From contig JABVXU010000087.1 in the NCBI GenBank assembly GCA_013365365.1, positions 101,804 through 165,803 on the forward strand: 64,000 bases of DNA, in the 5' to 3' direction. Position 1 is the first letter of the stretch; the number at the start of each line of letters is the position of its first letter. The notes under the pieces were generated by a model, which searched no databases, had not been told where the DNA came from, and was given only the letters and a program-made list of their open reading frames with translations. Positions 52,679 through 64,000 of the stretch are shown here, one piece after another. The position numbers and the translations under genes were made by a program. Source of the DNA: Cruorifilaria tuberocauda (taxonomy: Eukaryota > Nematoda > Chromadorea > Rhabditida > Onchocercidae).

Positions 52679-55600
52679 TTATAACTGTTTGGCAGCATTG
52701 AGTTTTTGAATCCGTTCAATTGCTTTATCAAGAGAACTGTTTTTAGTAACTGTGTTTCTAGTCAAACTGCTATTGCTGCTTGATGATACCATTGTTGGTG
52801 ACCAGTGATATGGTTTCGATTCCAATTTCATTAATTCCGTAAGATCCTACAATTACAGATGCGAATAAAGTTTGTTATCATCATGGCGAGGACCGAACAC
52901 CAAATTAATTCACACAGAGTAAGTGGTTAGGAATTTTTCACTTTTTCAAAAAACACTTAATATTTGTATCCAAATACTACACATCTTTTGAAAGTGGCAT
53001 GTAACTCTGCAACATTTTCAGCGATTTTCTCTAATGTATTAAGAAAAAAGTTTTACTACAGGTTTACATATTACTTCTTGCAAAAGTTTATAAGGTTCTT
53101 ACTGATAGTGCGAAGTGTGATTACAATAACTGAATCGATAAAATAATACGACGAGGACTATATTTGCAACTTACTCACCATGAATCTCAAATCCTGATAA
53201 AAACTTCTGAATAAACATCTGAAAAACTTGTCAATAAAAATAAGAAATAGACTAACCTGCTTCCACCGATCATTGTTACTTTTTCCATTTGCTGAATTTC
53301 TCTTCTGATTGTTGTCACTATTTGGAAGATTTTCTGCTCTCAAACTCGCCTATAATTTAGATATTGTAAGAAGTTTAACGCAGAAAATGGAATTGAATTA
53401 CAGCTTTCAAGTAATTGAAAAAATTTCATATAAACCTTTTGTCGAGTTCGATAATTATGGAACCAATTGCTCACAGTCCTGGTACTCAAGGAAAGAGTTT
53501 GAGAAAGTTGCTCAATTGTCCGTTGATTCGGATGCTGATCACGTTCGAAAACATGCTTCAATGCTTCTTTTTGCTGATCCGTAATAACTGTTCTCTATAA
53601 GCGAACAAAGAAATCTCGTATTCCAAATTTGGAGTGAATATCTTTTTAAAATTTCACAATCAACTTAAGTTGAAATGTTAGTGGAGCTTAAAAGAATCCT
53701 CCGAGCTAAAATAATGCTGATTTTTTAAATAAAATTCAAAAAATCAAAAGTGGAGGTAGAAAACCTGCGCTTTCTTTGGTAGCTCGCCAGCAGCAGTTGT
53801 GTTCAGAGTTGCTTTTCTTTTTTGTGGTGATAGAGTTTTTGTTAAAGCACCTGTAGAAGTTAACGTATCTACCATATTTGAAAAAGTAGCGAGAGATGAC
53901 GATGGCAACGCGGTGGAAGTAGATATTTCCTGTATTCTTCTATTTCCATCCAGTTCACCGAGCCATTCACTCATTTTGAGATATAAATCACGAGCACGTG
54001 GAGACAACTGTTCCCAAGTTTTTGGTTTGGTCAGAAGCTCTGATACACCACCTGGACTTACTCCCAATACCATGTCACCAAATGTCTGTAAAGGAGAGGA
54101 GGATAAAAAGCATTAGTGAAAACATTAGACAGTATAAGACAAACTACTAGACAACTAGGAACACATTGAATATAAAAATGACGTAAGTGAAATAAAAAAC
54201 ATTTCTGCAAGATACGAAGAAATGAGATAAATAAAAGAGTGGTATGACTTCTAAAACGAATTAAATTAAGACGAATAATTATATGAAGAATAAAAACGAA
54301 CTTTCTGAGAAATTCCACTGCTGTGCAAACGATCTTTCACTTGTCGCGCAATCTCACTTGTATCAGCAATTAACAGCTCTTTTTTCGCATTTCGCACCAA
54401 TTTTTTGTCACCATCATTTATTAGAGACACTTTCTTAATTTCGCGCACTTTATCAGTACGACACTTTACAGTCTACAGAGGAGTAAATGTAAGTAAAAGA
54501 CAGAATTTCCAGGCATTTCAAACCTCGATTTACAATTTTTTCATTCTTGAAATAAATCCATTCCATAGAAAAATTTTTTCCATTTTTTCCAACCGAAGAT
54601 TGAACGTGCACACAAAAAACAAGGCAATTTAGACGAGACATTTGCTTGCATATATAATCATTTGGACTAGATGACAACTGTAGTGTCGTTTCAAACATAT
54701 TTCTTAAAGTATTTATATAAGTTTCAAAACATGAAGTTATCAACCCAAATGATTTGTTTATATGCAGTAAAAATTAACCTCGTGGTCAATTTCGTCAATT
54801 AAAGGGAAGCTTCGCATACTCAGTAAACCGCTAATTAAATTTTGTTTTGCACTATTGTTTGTTTCATTTCTGGACACCACTTCTGAAGATTGAACTGCAC
54901 TAAACTTTCCATTCATTTCTAAAAAAATATTTTCATATTACGAAAATTTTCCTAGAATGTAGTGAAAATATTAAAATGTTATTTTACTGTTTGACATAAC
55001 ATTTACAAACTTCTGCATCTAATTTAGCCTGTTAAAAATAAAAACGATGAAGAGAGCAACAGTACCTGCTTCAGGTTTACAAATCAAAGATTGAGCCTCA
55101 TTTAAGAAAAGCTGCATGCGCACAAATGGTTCCCGTCCTTTCTGTGTCAGCATCGCCCATGGTTTAGGCCTTGCCAAAAGATCCGAAACGGACCCCTGAG
55201 AAAGACCGAGCACATGTTCACCGAATTGGCGCTGAGATATCGAATTTAAGCAGAGGAAATCTTTAATCTGTAAATAAAAATACAAATTAATATTCTTAAA
55301 TACCCTGCAATTCGCTTGAAAAATTTCCAAAATTTCCAGAAATAAGGTTTCATATCATGCATGATAGCTAAAACAGACAAGTAATAATGAAAAATTACTT
55401 GTCTCACTATATCTTCAGTATCCAATACTGGATAACGTTCAAGCTCTTCCTGCGTTATTGACGTCATTCCACTACGACATTTTAGAGCAAACAGAGCTTG
55501 AGCAGAATTTGCAGGAAAACTTGATTGTGGTGGTGAACTGGCATCTCTTGTTGATCCACAGCGAGATGACGATGATGATAACGATGATGATTTATTTGAT

Positions 55601-58600
55601 GTTTCCATTGTTGCAAGCTATGAAAAAGTGTACTGAAGATCTGTTGACGATTGTGTGGAAGCTAAACAGCTAAGCATGACTTTCAGCATCCATAATGCTG
55701 TTCACTAAAACTTTTTACCGTTGAACTGTTCACTGAATTTTCTTTGAAATAAAGAGACTATGAGAGCAACACGATGAACTTTTTCTTTAGTTTTCATTTG
55801 CTTTGTTTTCAGCGCACTTTCATAATAGATTAACTTGGGTCTTTGACACAACGAAGCTTATTACAGCTGAAAAAATTGCTGCGAACATCAGAAAGAAATC
55901 AAAAAATAATATATTTTACCTTTTCATCTTTACTTCTCACACTTAAAGGCCGTGAACCAATTGCTTGCTCCAGATGAGATTCCTGAAACCTATTAATTCG
56001 TATTTCCGAAAATGAGATATATTGAAAACAACGGTAACTGCATTCTTTACTATGTTACAGATAACTTTGCAAACTTGATTATTGGAATCCGAAACTTACG
56101 TATATTAGGAAAACATACCTGTTCCCTCAGTAATGCCAATTCACGTTTATATATCTTCATAATTTTTTCTTTCGGTATGTCATCATGTCGCCAGCGACTT
56201 GTACGTTGTACAACTGAATTGGAGTTACTACTACCAGTTGTAGTTGACAACCTGTCACGCTGTTTCAACTAAAAATGCAAATCATCAACCAATGACATGA
56301 TTTACCTTATTTTTAATTGATTTAATTTTCTGAAACTTCGTAATTTCGAACTTAAATTGGTAGAAAGTAAAGTTTTTCCAAACCGTTAATTAACTTACAT
56401 CGCCTGAAGTGACTCTCGAGGACTGTTTCTGCACAAATAAATCTAAAGCGTCATCTGCATTATATCTGGATACAGTAGCTAACGAAACAGCCTGTTGATC
56501 CCATAAAATTTCACGCGATGGTACTTCAATTTCGATTAATCCTAACATGTGCACAATAAAACACAGTTTGTTTATCACAATTGAATTAACTGCTATGAAG
56601 CCAGAAATTTATAAAATTGTAAATTTTTTGCAAGAGGATAGAAACGGTAAAAATCCTAACCCACTGGCTGAGTTCGACGGGGTGATATATTACACAACAA
56701 TTCAATAGCTTTAGGATCTGAAACCCAGCCATACATGCGCCGAAATGCCTCTCGCCCTTTATCGGTGAGTTTATTCCAATGCCTTGGCTTTGACAATAAT
56801 TCACTAAGTGAACCTTGCGACTGCAAAAACCTCTGATGGCTCATTTAGAATACAAATTCATAATGAGTGGTAAAATCTTAATCCGGAAGCAATAAATTTC
56901 CAAAAAATAATAACTAAATTTCAACCATATATATATATATACAACTATAAATAATCTCAACTATATAAATTCATTAATATGATTAATGCGGTCAGATTCG
57001 CAAGCAATATGCAAAATTCAGAAGTCGAAGTGAGAAACAAAGAATCAAATACCTTGACTACCTGATTCATAACATACTTCGCAAATAACCGTTGTCCAAT
57101 ATTGTGGGTAACCATTAAATGCTTACACTGCTTTGCAATTTCCGTCGTATTCAAAGCTTTTGATCCTAATTCATGGATATTTCTGGTAACAATATTCTGC
57201 AACATTTATTCAATTCAAAAGAATCAGTGATACATGACTATTATTCATTAATATGTAGTAATTTTGATTTAATTCATCTCACTATATAACTGAGAAAGTC
57301 TTCATGAAAAATTATTTTTCTCTTCTCAGCAAACAATAAATTAACAATACTTATTTCGCTTCACATGTTTGCAGATCAACAACTGAATATCATACCGAAT
57401 AGTTCGCAGTGATTCAGCAAATGTAATCCCATATTTGTGCAGTGTACTTTTTCAATATAAGCTTCAGTGATCAATTGAAATCTTTACTTATCGAAAAAAT
57501 TTTACTTATGACTTCTACTAAGGACAACAAAAAATGTTGCCAGAACTGAGGAAAAAAGAAAAACTAAACCTGTAGTTCATTATAAGTCCTGAGTTCAGCA
57601 GGTGTCCGAGGTAGTTCGTGCAAACTGGACGTATTTGGTGAATAATAATTTTCTAGTTTCGGAGTATCATTTGATGAACTAGCGGAGCACTGAAAAAAAT
57701 CATAATAAACTGTAATACTTTTAAAAACCAGTCCTTAATTGATTGTGTAGTATTCCTGCAGCACTGGATGAAGCAATATCTTTGAATGTTTTACATAACT
57801 ATTGGGAAAGACAGGACTAACAATAAAAACCGAAAACTGATGCTTACCATAAATAAATTAAGCAAATTTGTGGCACGATGTGGATCACTTTCTAAGTCCA
57901 AATCACCATTTACTTCCACTGATTTTTGTCCGCTCTTGAAAGAATGAATCATATTTCGAGATCATTTATTTTAAATTGTACAGAAGTAGGATAATTACAT
58001 ATAAAAAGTATCAGAAGAAATGTTTTTGGGAATACAAATAGAAATATACTTAACTGTAGAAATTAGTTTAAAGCCATACTTTATTTGAAAATAGATCGGC
58101 GAGTGTACTACTATTAAAGTTGGTATCAACTAAGCCAAAAACATCTGACAAGTCATTTCCATCCACAGCTTGTTCCTCTAAAAAGCTATGATTATCACCT
58201 ACAAAGATAAAGTGCACTTCTTGTATTCATTAAAAGAAAAACAGAAAAATGAAGTAAAATTCTGGAAAAAACGTATATTGAATAAATATGAAGCAATTAA
58301 TATTCAGTGTTAGGAGGAAAAAGAATTCAACGCTTTTTTTTAATCACCAAGATTGTAATACTAATGTCCACAAGACATGATACAGACATGCGTAAAGAAA
58401 TTCTCATAATAAATGAGTAACAAATAATGAAAAGACACTATTTTGCAGAGTAAAAAAAAATGGATGGAAAAAATATTCCAAGCAACATTAAAACGGTATA
58501 CTCAGCCTAGAAGCACTCCAATTAAAAATCGTTTAGACTGCTATCTCTAAATAGCTGCTATAAATTTCTCCAGTTTCCTCAATATGTGTGCTTTATTCCC

Positions 58601-61600
58601 CATTCTTGAGTATTCATTACATCTTTGCTTTAGTTCACAATACCAATAACCCAAAATATATACGTAAATATCTCAATATGCTCAAAATATTTTCCTATCC
58701 GTTATATTTACTATTTAAATCATTTTTCTCTCGAAAATATTTAAGTTGCATATTTACAGACGAGAACCGCGAAATTAATAAGTAAACCTTCATGTCTTTG
58801 ATTGCGCATTCGCGACTCCACATTTTCACTTTGCAGTTTGCGATTTTTTCCAATAAGCAATTCATCAAGTGCTTTCGAACGACCACCCAACTGCACTTCG
58901 GCTGTTGCTGTAGCAGTAGCAGTAACACCGTTGCTCATGAAACCTGTTCCTGTTCCTTCAACAGTTTCTTCTCCAAAGTCAATGCTATGAAGAATCCTAA
59001 ATGAAAAAAATAATCTAATAAAAATTTCCCAACCAAATTATTGAAATTCAAATTACTTTATTATCTTAATCACCTCATATTTCGAAATATGTCTTCTATG
59101 CACATACACCCCACGTTCGTAAGTTTGTTCAATCATAACGTTTGTATTTTGAATGAATTATTTATCTTTGATTTCCAGATTTAACTTTCGTAAGAAAGCA
59201 AACCTCAAATCCTTTTTATTTTCGTCATAATCAGATTGAGTCTGTAATTGAGCTCGTAGCTGGGCTACGATTACTACATGGCGCTCCAATTCTTGAGTCA
59301 AATCATCGATACGTTTGTTCGATTCTGTTTTCAAACGGATAAGCTTGGAATTCAGCTTTTTGTTTTCTTCTAACAGTTTATGAATCTGCAAAACATCCCT
59401 TCAGCAAAATGACTATAAGAAATTTGAATATTTCAGAAAAAACAAAATTACCAGATCAGAATCACCTGATTGTCTTTTGAATGAACCAAGAAAGTATCAC
59501 CAAGTGCTTCTTCAACTGAATCAGAGCTAGCACGATTTATACGCTCCAACTCACTTTGTAAACGTTGCACTTTCTTCTCTGCTTCCATCTGAAAATTCAT
59601 GTAGTTTTTCAAAAAACCCATGATTTATAGAATAAGAATGAACACCTTCTTCTTCAGTTGCTCTGATTTGATAAATTTAAATTATAAGATAATTTCATTC
59701 AGTCATCAAAAAAACGGTCATATATGTGAGCAGTATGCAAACTAAAGTATTAATTGTAGAAATTTATGCCATGCTAACAGCTCTCTGCAAGGCGTTTTCG
59801 AGATCATTCGTAACAATTTCTAATCTTTCATCATTTACAGCTTCACTCTTTATCAACTGCAGCTTTGTTTCCTCAAGCATCCGATTGGTTTCTTTGTTCT
59901 TCATCTAAAATTAATGCAAAATACTTCCTACGTCTGATGCACAAATGCAAAATTTCTGAGGATAAAAGAACTTAAACTTTATTTACAGCGTCTTTAGCTG
60001 GTACAGCAATAACAATCAATGATCTGCTATGTGAAGAGAAGTGAAAAAGTTAAATCTAGCGATCATTTTCAATTTGATGGGACCAAACAATGCCTAGAAA
60101 AGTGAGTCTACTTCGGCAAATTTTAACGATTCAGTTGATATTAAAATTAATCGCAGAAAATTTTTGCGACTGATACTTTGGATCACTATCATCATTGTAC
60201 AGACGAATTTTCAAGAGAAAAATTAAAACTTATGGAATATGCTGAAAAATGCGTGGACATTTACAATGTTTGACGAAAACCCGTACCGTCAAATCTGCAA
60301 CGGTATCTGAGAGTGTTTTATTTTCGGCAGTGATTTGCTCCTGCTTTTCAGCAACTTCTTTTTTGAATGTTTCCAGTTTGACGCGCAATTCTTTTTCTCT
60401 TTCATTTATTACAGCCTATAGTAATATATTTTTACATTATACTTAAATTCAACCTCATACCATAATAAATGAGAAGCAGTAGTTCTAATTATCTATTGTC
60501 AAAGCAGATAAGACAGGAAAATCAATTAGAGCTGGGAATAATTTTAGCAACATAAAGAACGAAGTGATATTGGTGAATTAGAGAAGTACCTAACCCCTCG
60601 GGTTATTGCTATTAAAATTCAATATCCTCAATTAAACAAACCTGGATATTACTATTTGTTTTAGCTTCCATTTCTTTTATCCGTTCTTTGAGTTGTTGAA
60701 CGGTTAGATCTGAAGATTAGATTCAATTTAAAATTTGAAATTTTTCCATAAAATTAAAAAACCATGAAATGTATTTAATTTCAGTGAAAATATTAAACAA
60801 AAAGACTGCTTGTATGCATCTTATTATTAACAAATTATTGAAACGTTAACCTATGCTAAGTCGATTCATTTGGAATACTTAGCATATGGCTTTTCATTCA
60901 AAATTAATTAATTTCCCACTCAGAAGTAGTTACTCTCACAATATTCATCTTTTTTTTTAGGAGTCGTCAAGCAGATTTATGCAATCATTTTCGTGAAATA
61001 AAGTTAAATTTTTTTGGATATTTCCAAATACTTGGAAAGTACAATAAGGACTTAATTAGTACATACCGTGATATCCCAAGTCACCACATTCTTCTTGTAA
61101 TTCATTCAGTTGTTTAGTCAGATTCCTAACTTGTTTATCAGCAGAATGTAATCGTACCAATTCCCTTAGCAATACTGAAACCTGCTCCAAATATGGAGAA
61201 GGATCTGTAAAAAAACATGACAGTTACACAGTAAGCAGATGCAAGCAAAAAAATGAGAAAAATCCATAAAAACATAAATACTCCATATTTTGATCGAAGT
61301 TTCATGTTAAATTTAATAAAGTGGAAAAAAATGAAGTAGAATCAAAAAACGAGACATAAAAGGAAAAGAAAGTCAAAACAAAGAAGGGACGAACCAAATA
61401 GCCTTATGACGACAAGATAGAGTTAATCAATAAACAACCTCGGATCACAGCTCAAGTAGAGCTGCAGGACGATTGTAAGCAATATAAGTGTGGTGATGAG
61501 CAGGCAAGCGCAAGCTTACATGTGCCTCAGGAATTCGATTGCCGATACGACGATTGCCAAGGACAGAACTCCTATCGACTAAGCGCTGCTCACTAACTGA

Positions 61601-63633
61601 CTAGGTGACTGGATGCAGAAAATCGAACCCAAAAATAAACGATTTCTAAGGGATAAATGTAAGAATGGAGCGGTTGACGGTCGATTCAAAATGATGCGAG
61701 TGCAATGGACGGAAGGATGGATGGAACGCTTCAAACGCAAATAATCGATGCGATTGCGCGAGCTCCCGCAAGCTAAGCTAGACAGCTTTGTAAAGGCAAC
61801 TTACTTCTTACTAGAGCAATGATCAACGCTTGGCTCAAATTCTGCTCAACCAAACCTACCTCTGCTAACTACGAGACGCTAATATATATTGAGCAATAAT
61901 TCACACGCTTTTTGAAAGTTCATTCAATATCAAGCCATACCTTGCCTATACGAGTTATGATCCTAATCATATCTCGATAACACATCTGATTCTAATTTCC
62001 CCATGTGCCTATAGAAAAATAAAAAGAAGCTATATCAGAACAAGAGAGACTTTTCACAATTTCAAACAATAATGTCTATAAATGTCATGCACCTATTATA
62101 ATATACTGGCGCTGTTGCAACTGTTAATGACTACAAAGCCAGAGCTTAACATTTTAAAAATATTTTGGATAAAAAAGATCGAATGACATATTATTCGGCT
62201 GCTCGTAGTTTCAGCCTATCCCAAGAATAATAAATGATAACACACATTGGTAGACAGAGTGGAAAATTTAGGAGAAAAATGTAATAAATGATTTTTTTCT
62301 ATTGATAAAAATTTCTTTACCGCAAACGGAAGTGAATGCGCGGCAAACAAAGATCAAACCCGCTTCTGCTGCTTTTGCTCTTTCTGTAACCCGATCATAT
62401 TCCTTCTGGAACGCTTTAATCAACGGCGAAACAGCTTTGCGTGACTGCTGTGAAAACGAACAATATTAGGTACAAAACATTTATAAATAGAACCCTCAGT
62501 CTTCTTGCATTAAACAAAGGACTTCTATAATATGCTTAGCAGTTAGAAATGAGTAACCATTTTTTCATTTTTTATACTCATTTATTTAGATCTTTTATGA
62601 TATCATGTTATCAGTAAATAATGAAAAATTAACATTTGTTCGATTTCGTAGGACAATATTATGTGCTAATTTTTTTCTATTGAATATATTCCCTTTGCTT
62701 TTGTAACAGTTTGATTGAGTATATACGCTTATAAACTTCACATCGTACAGGAGAGTGAAGTGAAATTACTCCTCAACTACATCTATGCTTAAAAACATGA
62801 GTGAGACAATTACTGTAATAATACGAATTCAGGATATAATGTAGCGTTTTGTATGATGAATGATGAAAATTACTAACTAACAGATAGGCAAACATCGATT
62901 TTTAGGAAAACGTACCTGGGAGAGGGGAAAATGACATTACTCTTTGTATTACACAAAATGATTCCTACTATTTTATCGTGGATTTGATGATGATAACTAA
63001 GGTAAAATAAAACTGCATGGGAATCTCACTGCATAATATCATGTATAAAACTATAAGAAACTGGTTACTTGCCTTGTCAGCACAATCATAATAATTTTTG
63101 CTTTCAGTAATTAATTGCTGGCGAGCTACTTTGCACTGATTCACCCTCACATCAATTGCTTGTACTTCTTCGTTTAATTTCTTCTGTAAAAGTCATAAAA
63201 AAATCAATGCTTATAAAATCAAGGATACTCCTATCGATCAACAATGCTTCCATGCAAAGAGAGGATTAAGAATGAATGGGTACCTTCACCGAACAACGAA
63301 CCCCATGAGGTGAGATTCTATAATGAACCAGAATCAGGTTAAAGAAAGAGGAAGAGAAATCAAATATCAAATATAATAACCGTGTTTTTCTTTCTGATTT
63401 GATACGGTACAGAAGATTACGAGGCTTAATTCATCTCTGATAAAAGCTTGCAATAACCACTAAAAAATTGTTAAAAAACAGTTTCGATGAATTTTGTTAA
63501 TTGAATTTGTAATTTCTATATCCCATTGGATCATCTTTTTCATCAATAAATTCAACTATTTTACAACGACGAATTACTTTTTGCCATTTCTCAATAAGGT
63601 AATGTAAGCGGGATTGGATAAGAGATGCCCTAA
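52679..63633 (-). CDS. ceh-44: CUX/Cut homeobox transcription factor with N-terminal CASP-type coiled coil (ceh-44 orthologue), 5' end unresolved
   Basis: Minus-strand exons, phase-consistent: 63633-63578 (tentative), 63183-63073, 62447-62321, 61204-61067, 60709-60642, 60415-60287, 59904-59779, 59588-59466, 59385-59204, 58996-58788, 58130-58081 (or from 58198 with a frame break), 57934-57848, 57689-57570, 57196-57062, 56820-56661, 56541-56399, 56268-56119, 55982-55920, 55617-55399, 55267-55066, 54918-54779, 54472-54302, 54085-53765, 53594-53436, 53349-53257, 53193-53179, 52846-52679: about 1200 residues. The first ~490 residues are the coiled coil shared by CUX and CASP ([29 protein letters not shown]). 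CUT1 reads [12 protein letters not shown]...[18 protein letters not shown]2 [23 protein letters not shown]3 [18 protein letters not shown]. The homeodomain near the C-terminus has [13 protein letters not shown], with the Cut-class His at position 50. It is a nuclear DNA-binding factor. In C. elegans ceh-44 is the CUX gene, acts in neuronal identity and also makes a Golgi CASP isoform; CASP-specific exons were not found here. Confidence 0.92.
53179..53193 (-). other. Candidate 15-nt microexon in the CUX gene
   Basis: On the minus strand tttttatcag precedes and GTGAGT follows a 15-nt piece coding DLRFM. It keeps the frame between the exon ending DRWKQ and the last exon starting DLTELMK. Skipping it also keeps the frame. 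Confidence 0.5.
58131..58198 (-). other. Frame conflict or alternative acceptor inside the CUX gene
   Basis: After the acceptor at 58199 the frame reads [19 protein letters not shown] and then hits TAG. The downstream part ([17 protein letters not shown]) is one base out of frame, and the shift coincides with a run of four A (58138-58141). Using instead the ggcttag acceptor just above 58130 restores the frame without any indel, giving a 50-nt exon. Confidence 0.6.
58199..58787 (-). other. CUX intron, 589 bp, no feature seen
   Basis: AT-rich intron after the exon coding [10 protein letters not shown]. This is about where CUX and CASP transcripts diverge in other animals, so I looked for a CASP-specific exon with a C-terminal membrane segment and found none on the minus strand. 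Confidence 0.4.
61205..62320 (-). other. Long CUX intron containing a G/C-richer island
   Basis: This 1.1-kb intron is the longest well-bounded intron in the gene. About 61430-61870 has richer G/C content and looks unlike neighbouring introns. It could hold an internal promoter for a shorter product; no exon could be defined in it. CUX genes in other animals use internal starts, so the idea is plausible but unproven. Confidence 0.35.
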
Positions 63634-63961
63634 CTAAAACAGAAATATTGGAAGAAATTTGAATAGTTGAAAAAAGAGGGAATGAAAAGATCAGTAAACT
63701 GCAGTCTACGGAACTCTGAAGAGCAGCAGAAGCCAGCGGTCTGAGCTGAGCTGTGTGCAGCTGAGGTGCATATCAGTTAGTTAACAACCATTTCAGTAAG
63801 TATGATTCTGAGCTTCATCGAAAATCGATCTGCTATATGGGCTCTCCTTTCCCGGCAACAACACCATGATTTGATTCTACGACAAAATAACATTCCTTCT
63901 CATCCACTTCGCATTTCAAACTCCGTGTTGACCACCGACTCAGTTCAACCTCTTCCAGCAT

Positions 63962-64000
<39 letters not shown>
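63634..64000. other. 5' flank of the resolved CUX exons, window edge
   Basis: No exon with the usual CUX/CASP start could be assigned. A stretch of higher G/C content with repeated agctgag motifs lies at about 63715-63770. The true first coding exon may lie beyond 64000. Confidence 0.4.
63964..64000. repeat. CA microsatellite running off the window
   Basis: Uninterrupted CA dinucleotides reach the last base of the window, so the full length is unknown. Confidence 0.95.

Noticed and set aside
1..64000. CRISPR arrays, bacterial operons, Wolbachia-derived segments, rRNA genes
   Set aside because: None seen: no regularly spaced repeats, no long uninterrupted bacterial-type frames and no rRNA-like blocks.

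Overview
The window is nuclear DNA of a nematode, most likely a spirurid/filarial worm. It is strongly AT-rich, and its genes have many small exons separated by introns of about 100-600 bp with TTTCAG-type acceptors. Acceptor-like sites sit just upstream of several start codons, as expected for spliced-leader trans-splicing, and the proteins have nematode or animal affinities. The species cannot be named from sequence alone. No bacterial, viral or Wolbachia-like segment was recognised.

Five protein-coding genes can be assembled exon by exon with consistent reading phase. (1) 601-9604, plus: a large SLC9C-type ('sperm-type') Na+/H+ exchanger with an exchanger domain, a voltage-sensor-like four-helix block and a cyclic-nucleotide-binding-like domain. 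(2) 10566-15368, minus: a single-pass type II membrane protein with an extracellular BRICHOS-like domain, tail-to-tail with gene 1. (3) 22740-25526, plus: cytosolic NAD-dependent glycerol-3-phosphate dehydrogenase, head-to-head with gene 2 across 7.4 kb. (4) 46702-48686, plus: a small protein with two tandem CXXC zinc fingers. (5) 52679 to about 63633, minus: the CUX/Cut homeobox gene (ceh-44 type), with an N-terminal coiled coil shared with CASP, three CUT domains and a Cut homeodomain; its 5' end is not resolved.

The rest is non-coding as far as I can see. The largest gap, 25527-46701 (21 kb), holds microsatellites, two G/C-richer islands and a perfect 50-bp direct duplication. The neighbouring genes do not form an obvious pathway: ion exchange, a membrane chaperone-like protein, glycerol metabolism and two nuclear factors.

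The points most worth a second look are the SLC9C architecture in a worm whose relatives have non-flagellated sperm, an intron in that gene that stays open in frame and would add a hydrophobic segment, the tandem-CXXC protein, a frame problem inside the CUX gene at 58131-58198, a 15-nt microexon and a GC-AG intron in the same gene, and the 50-bp duplication.
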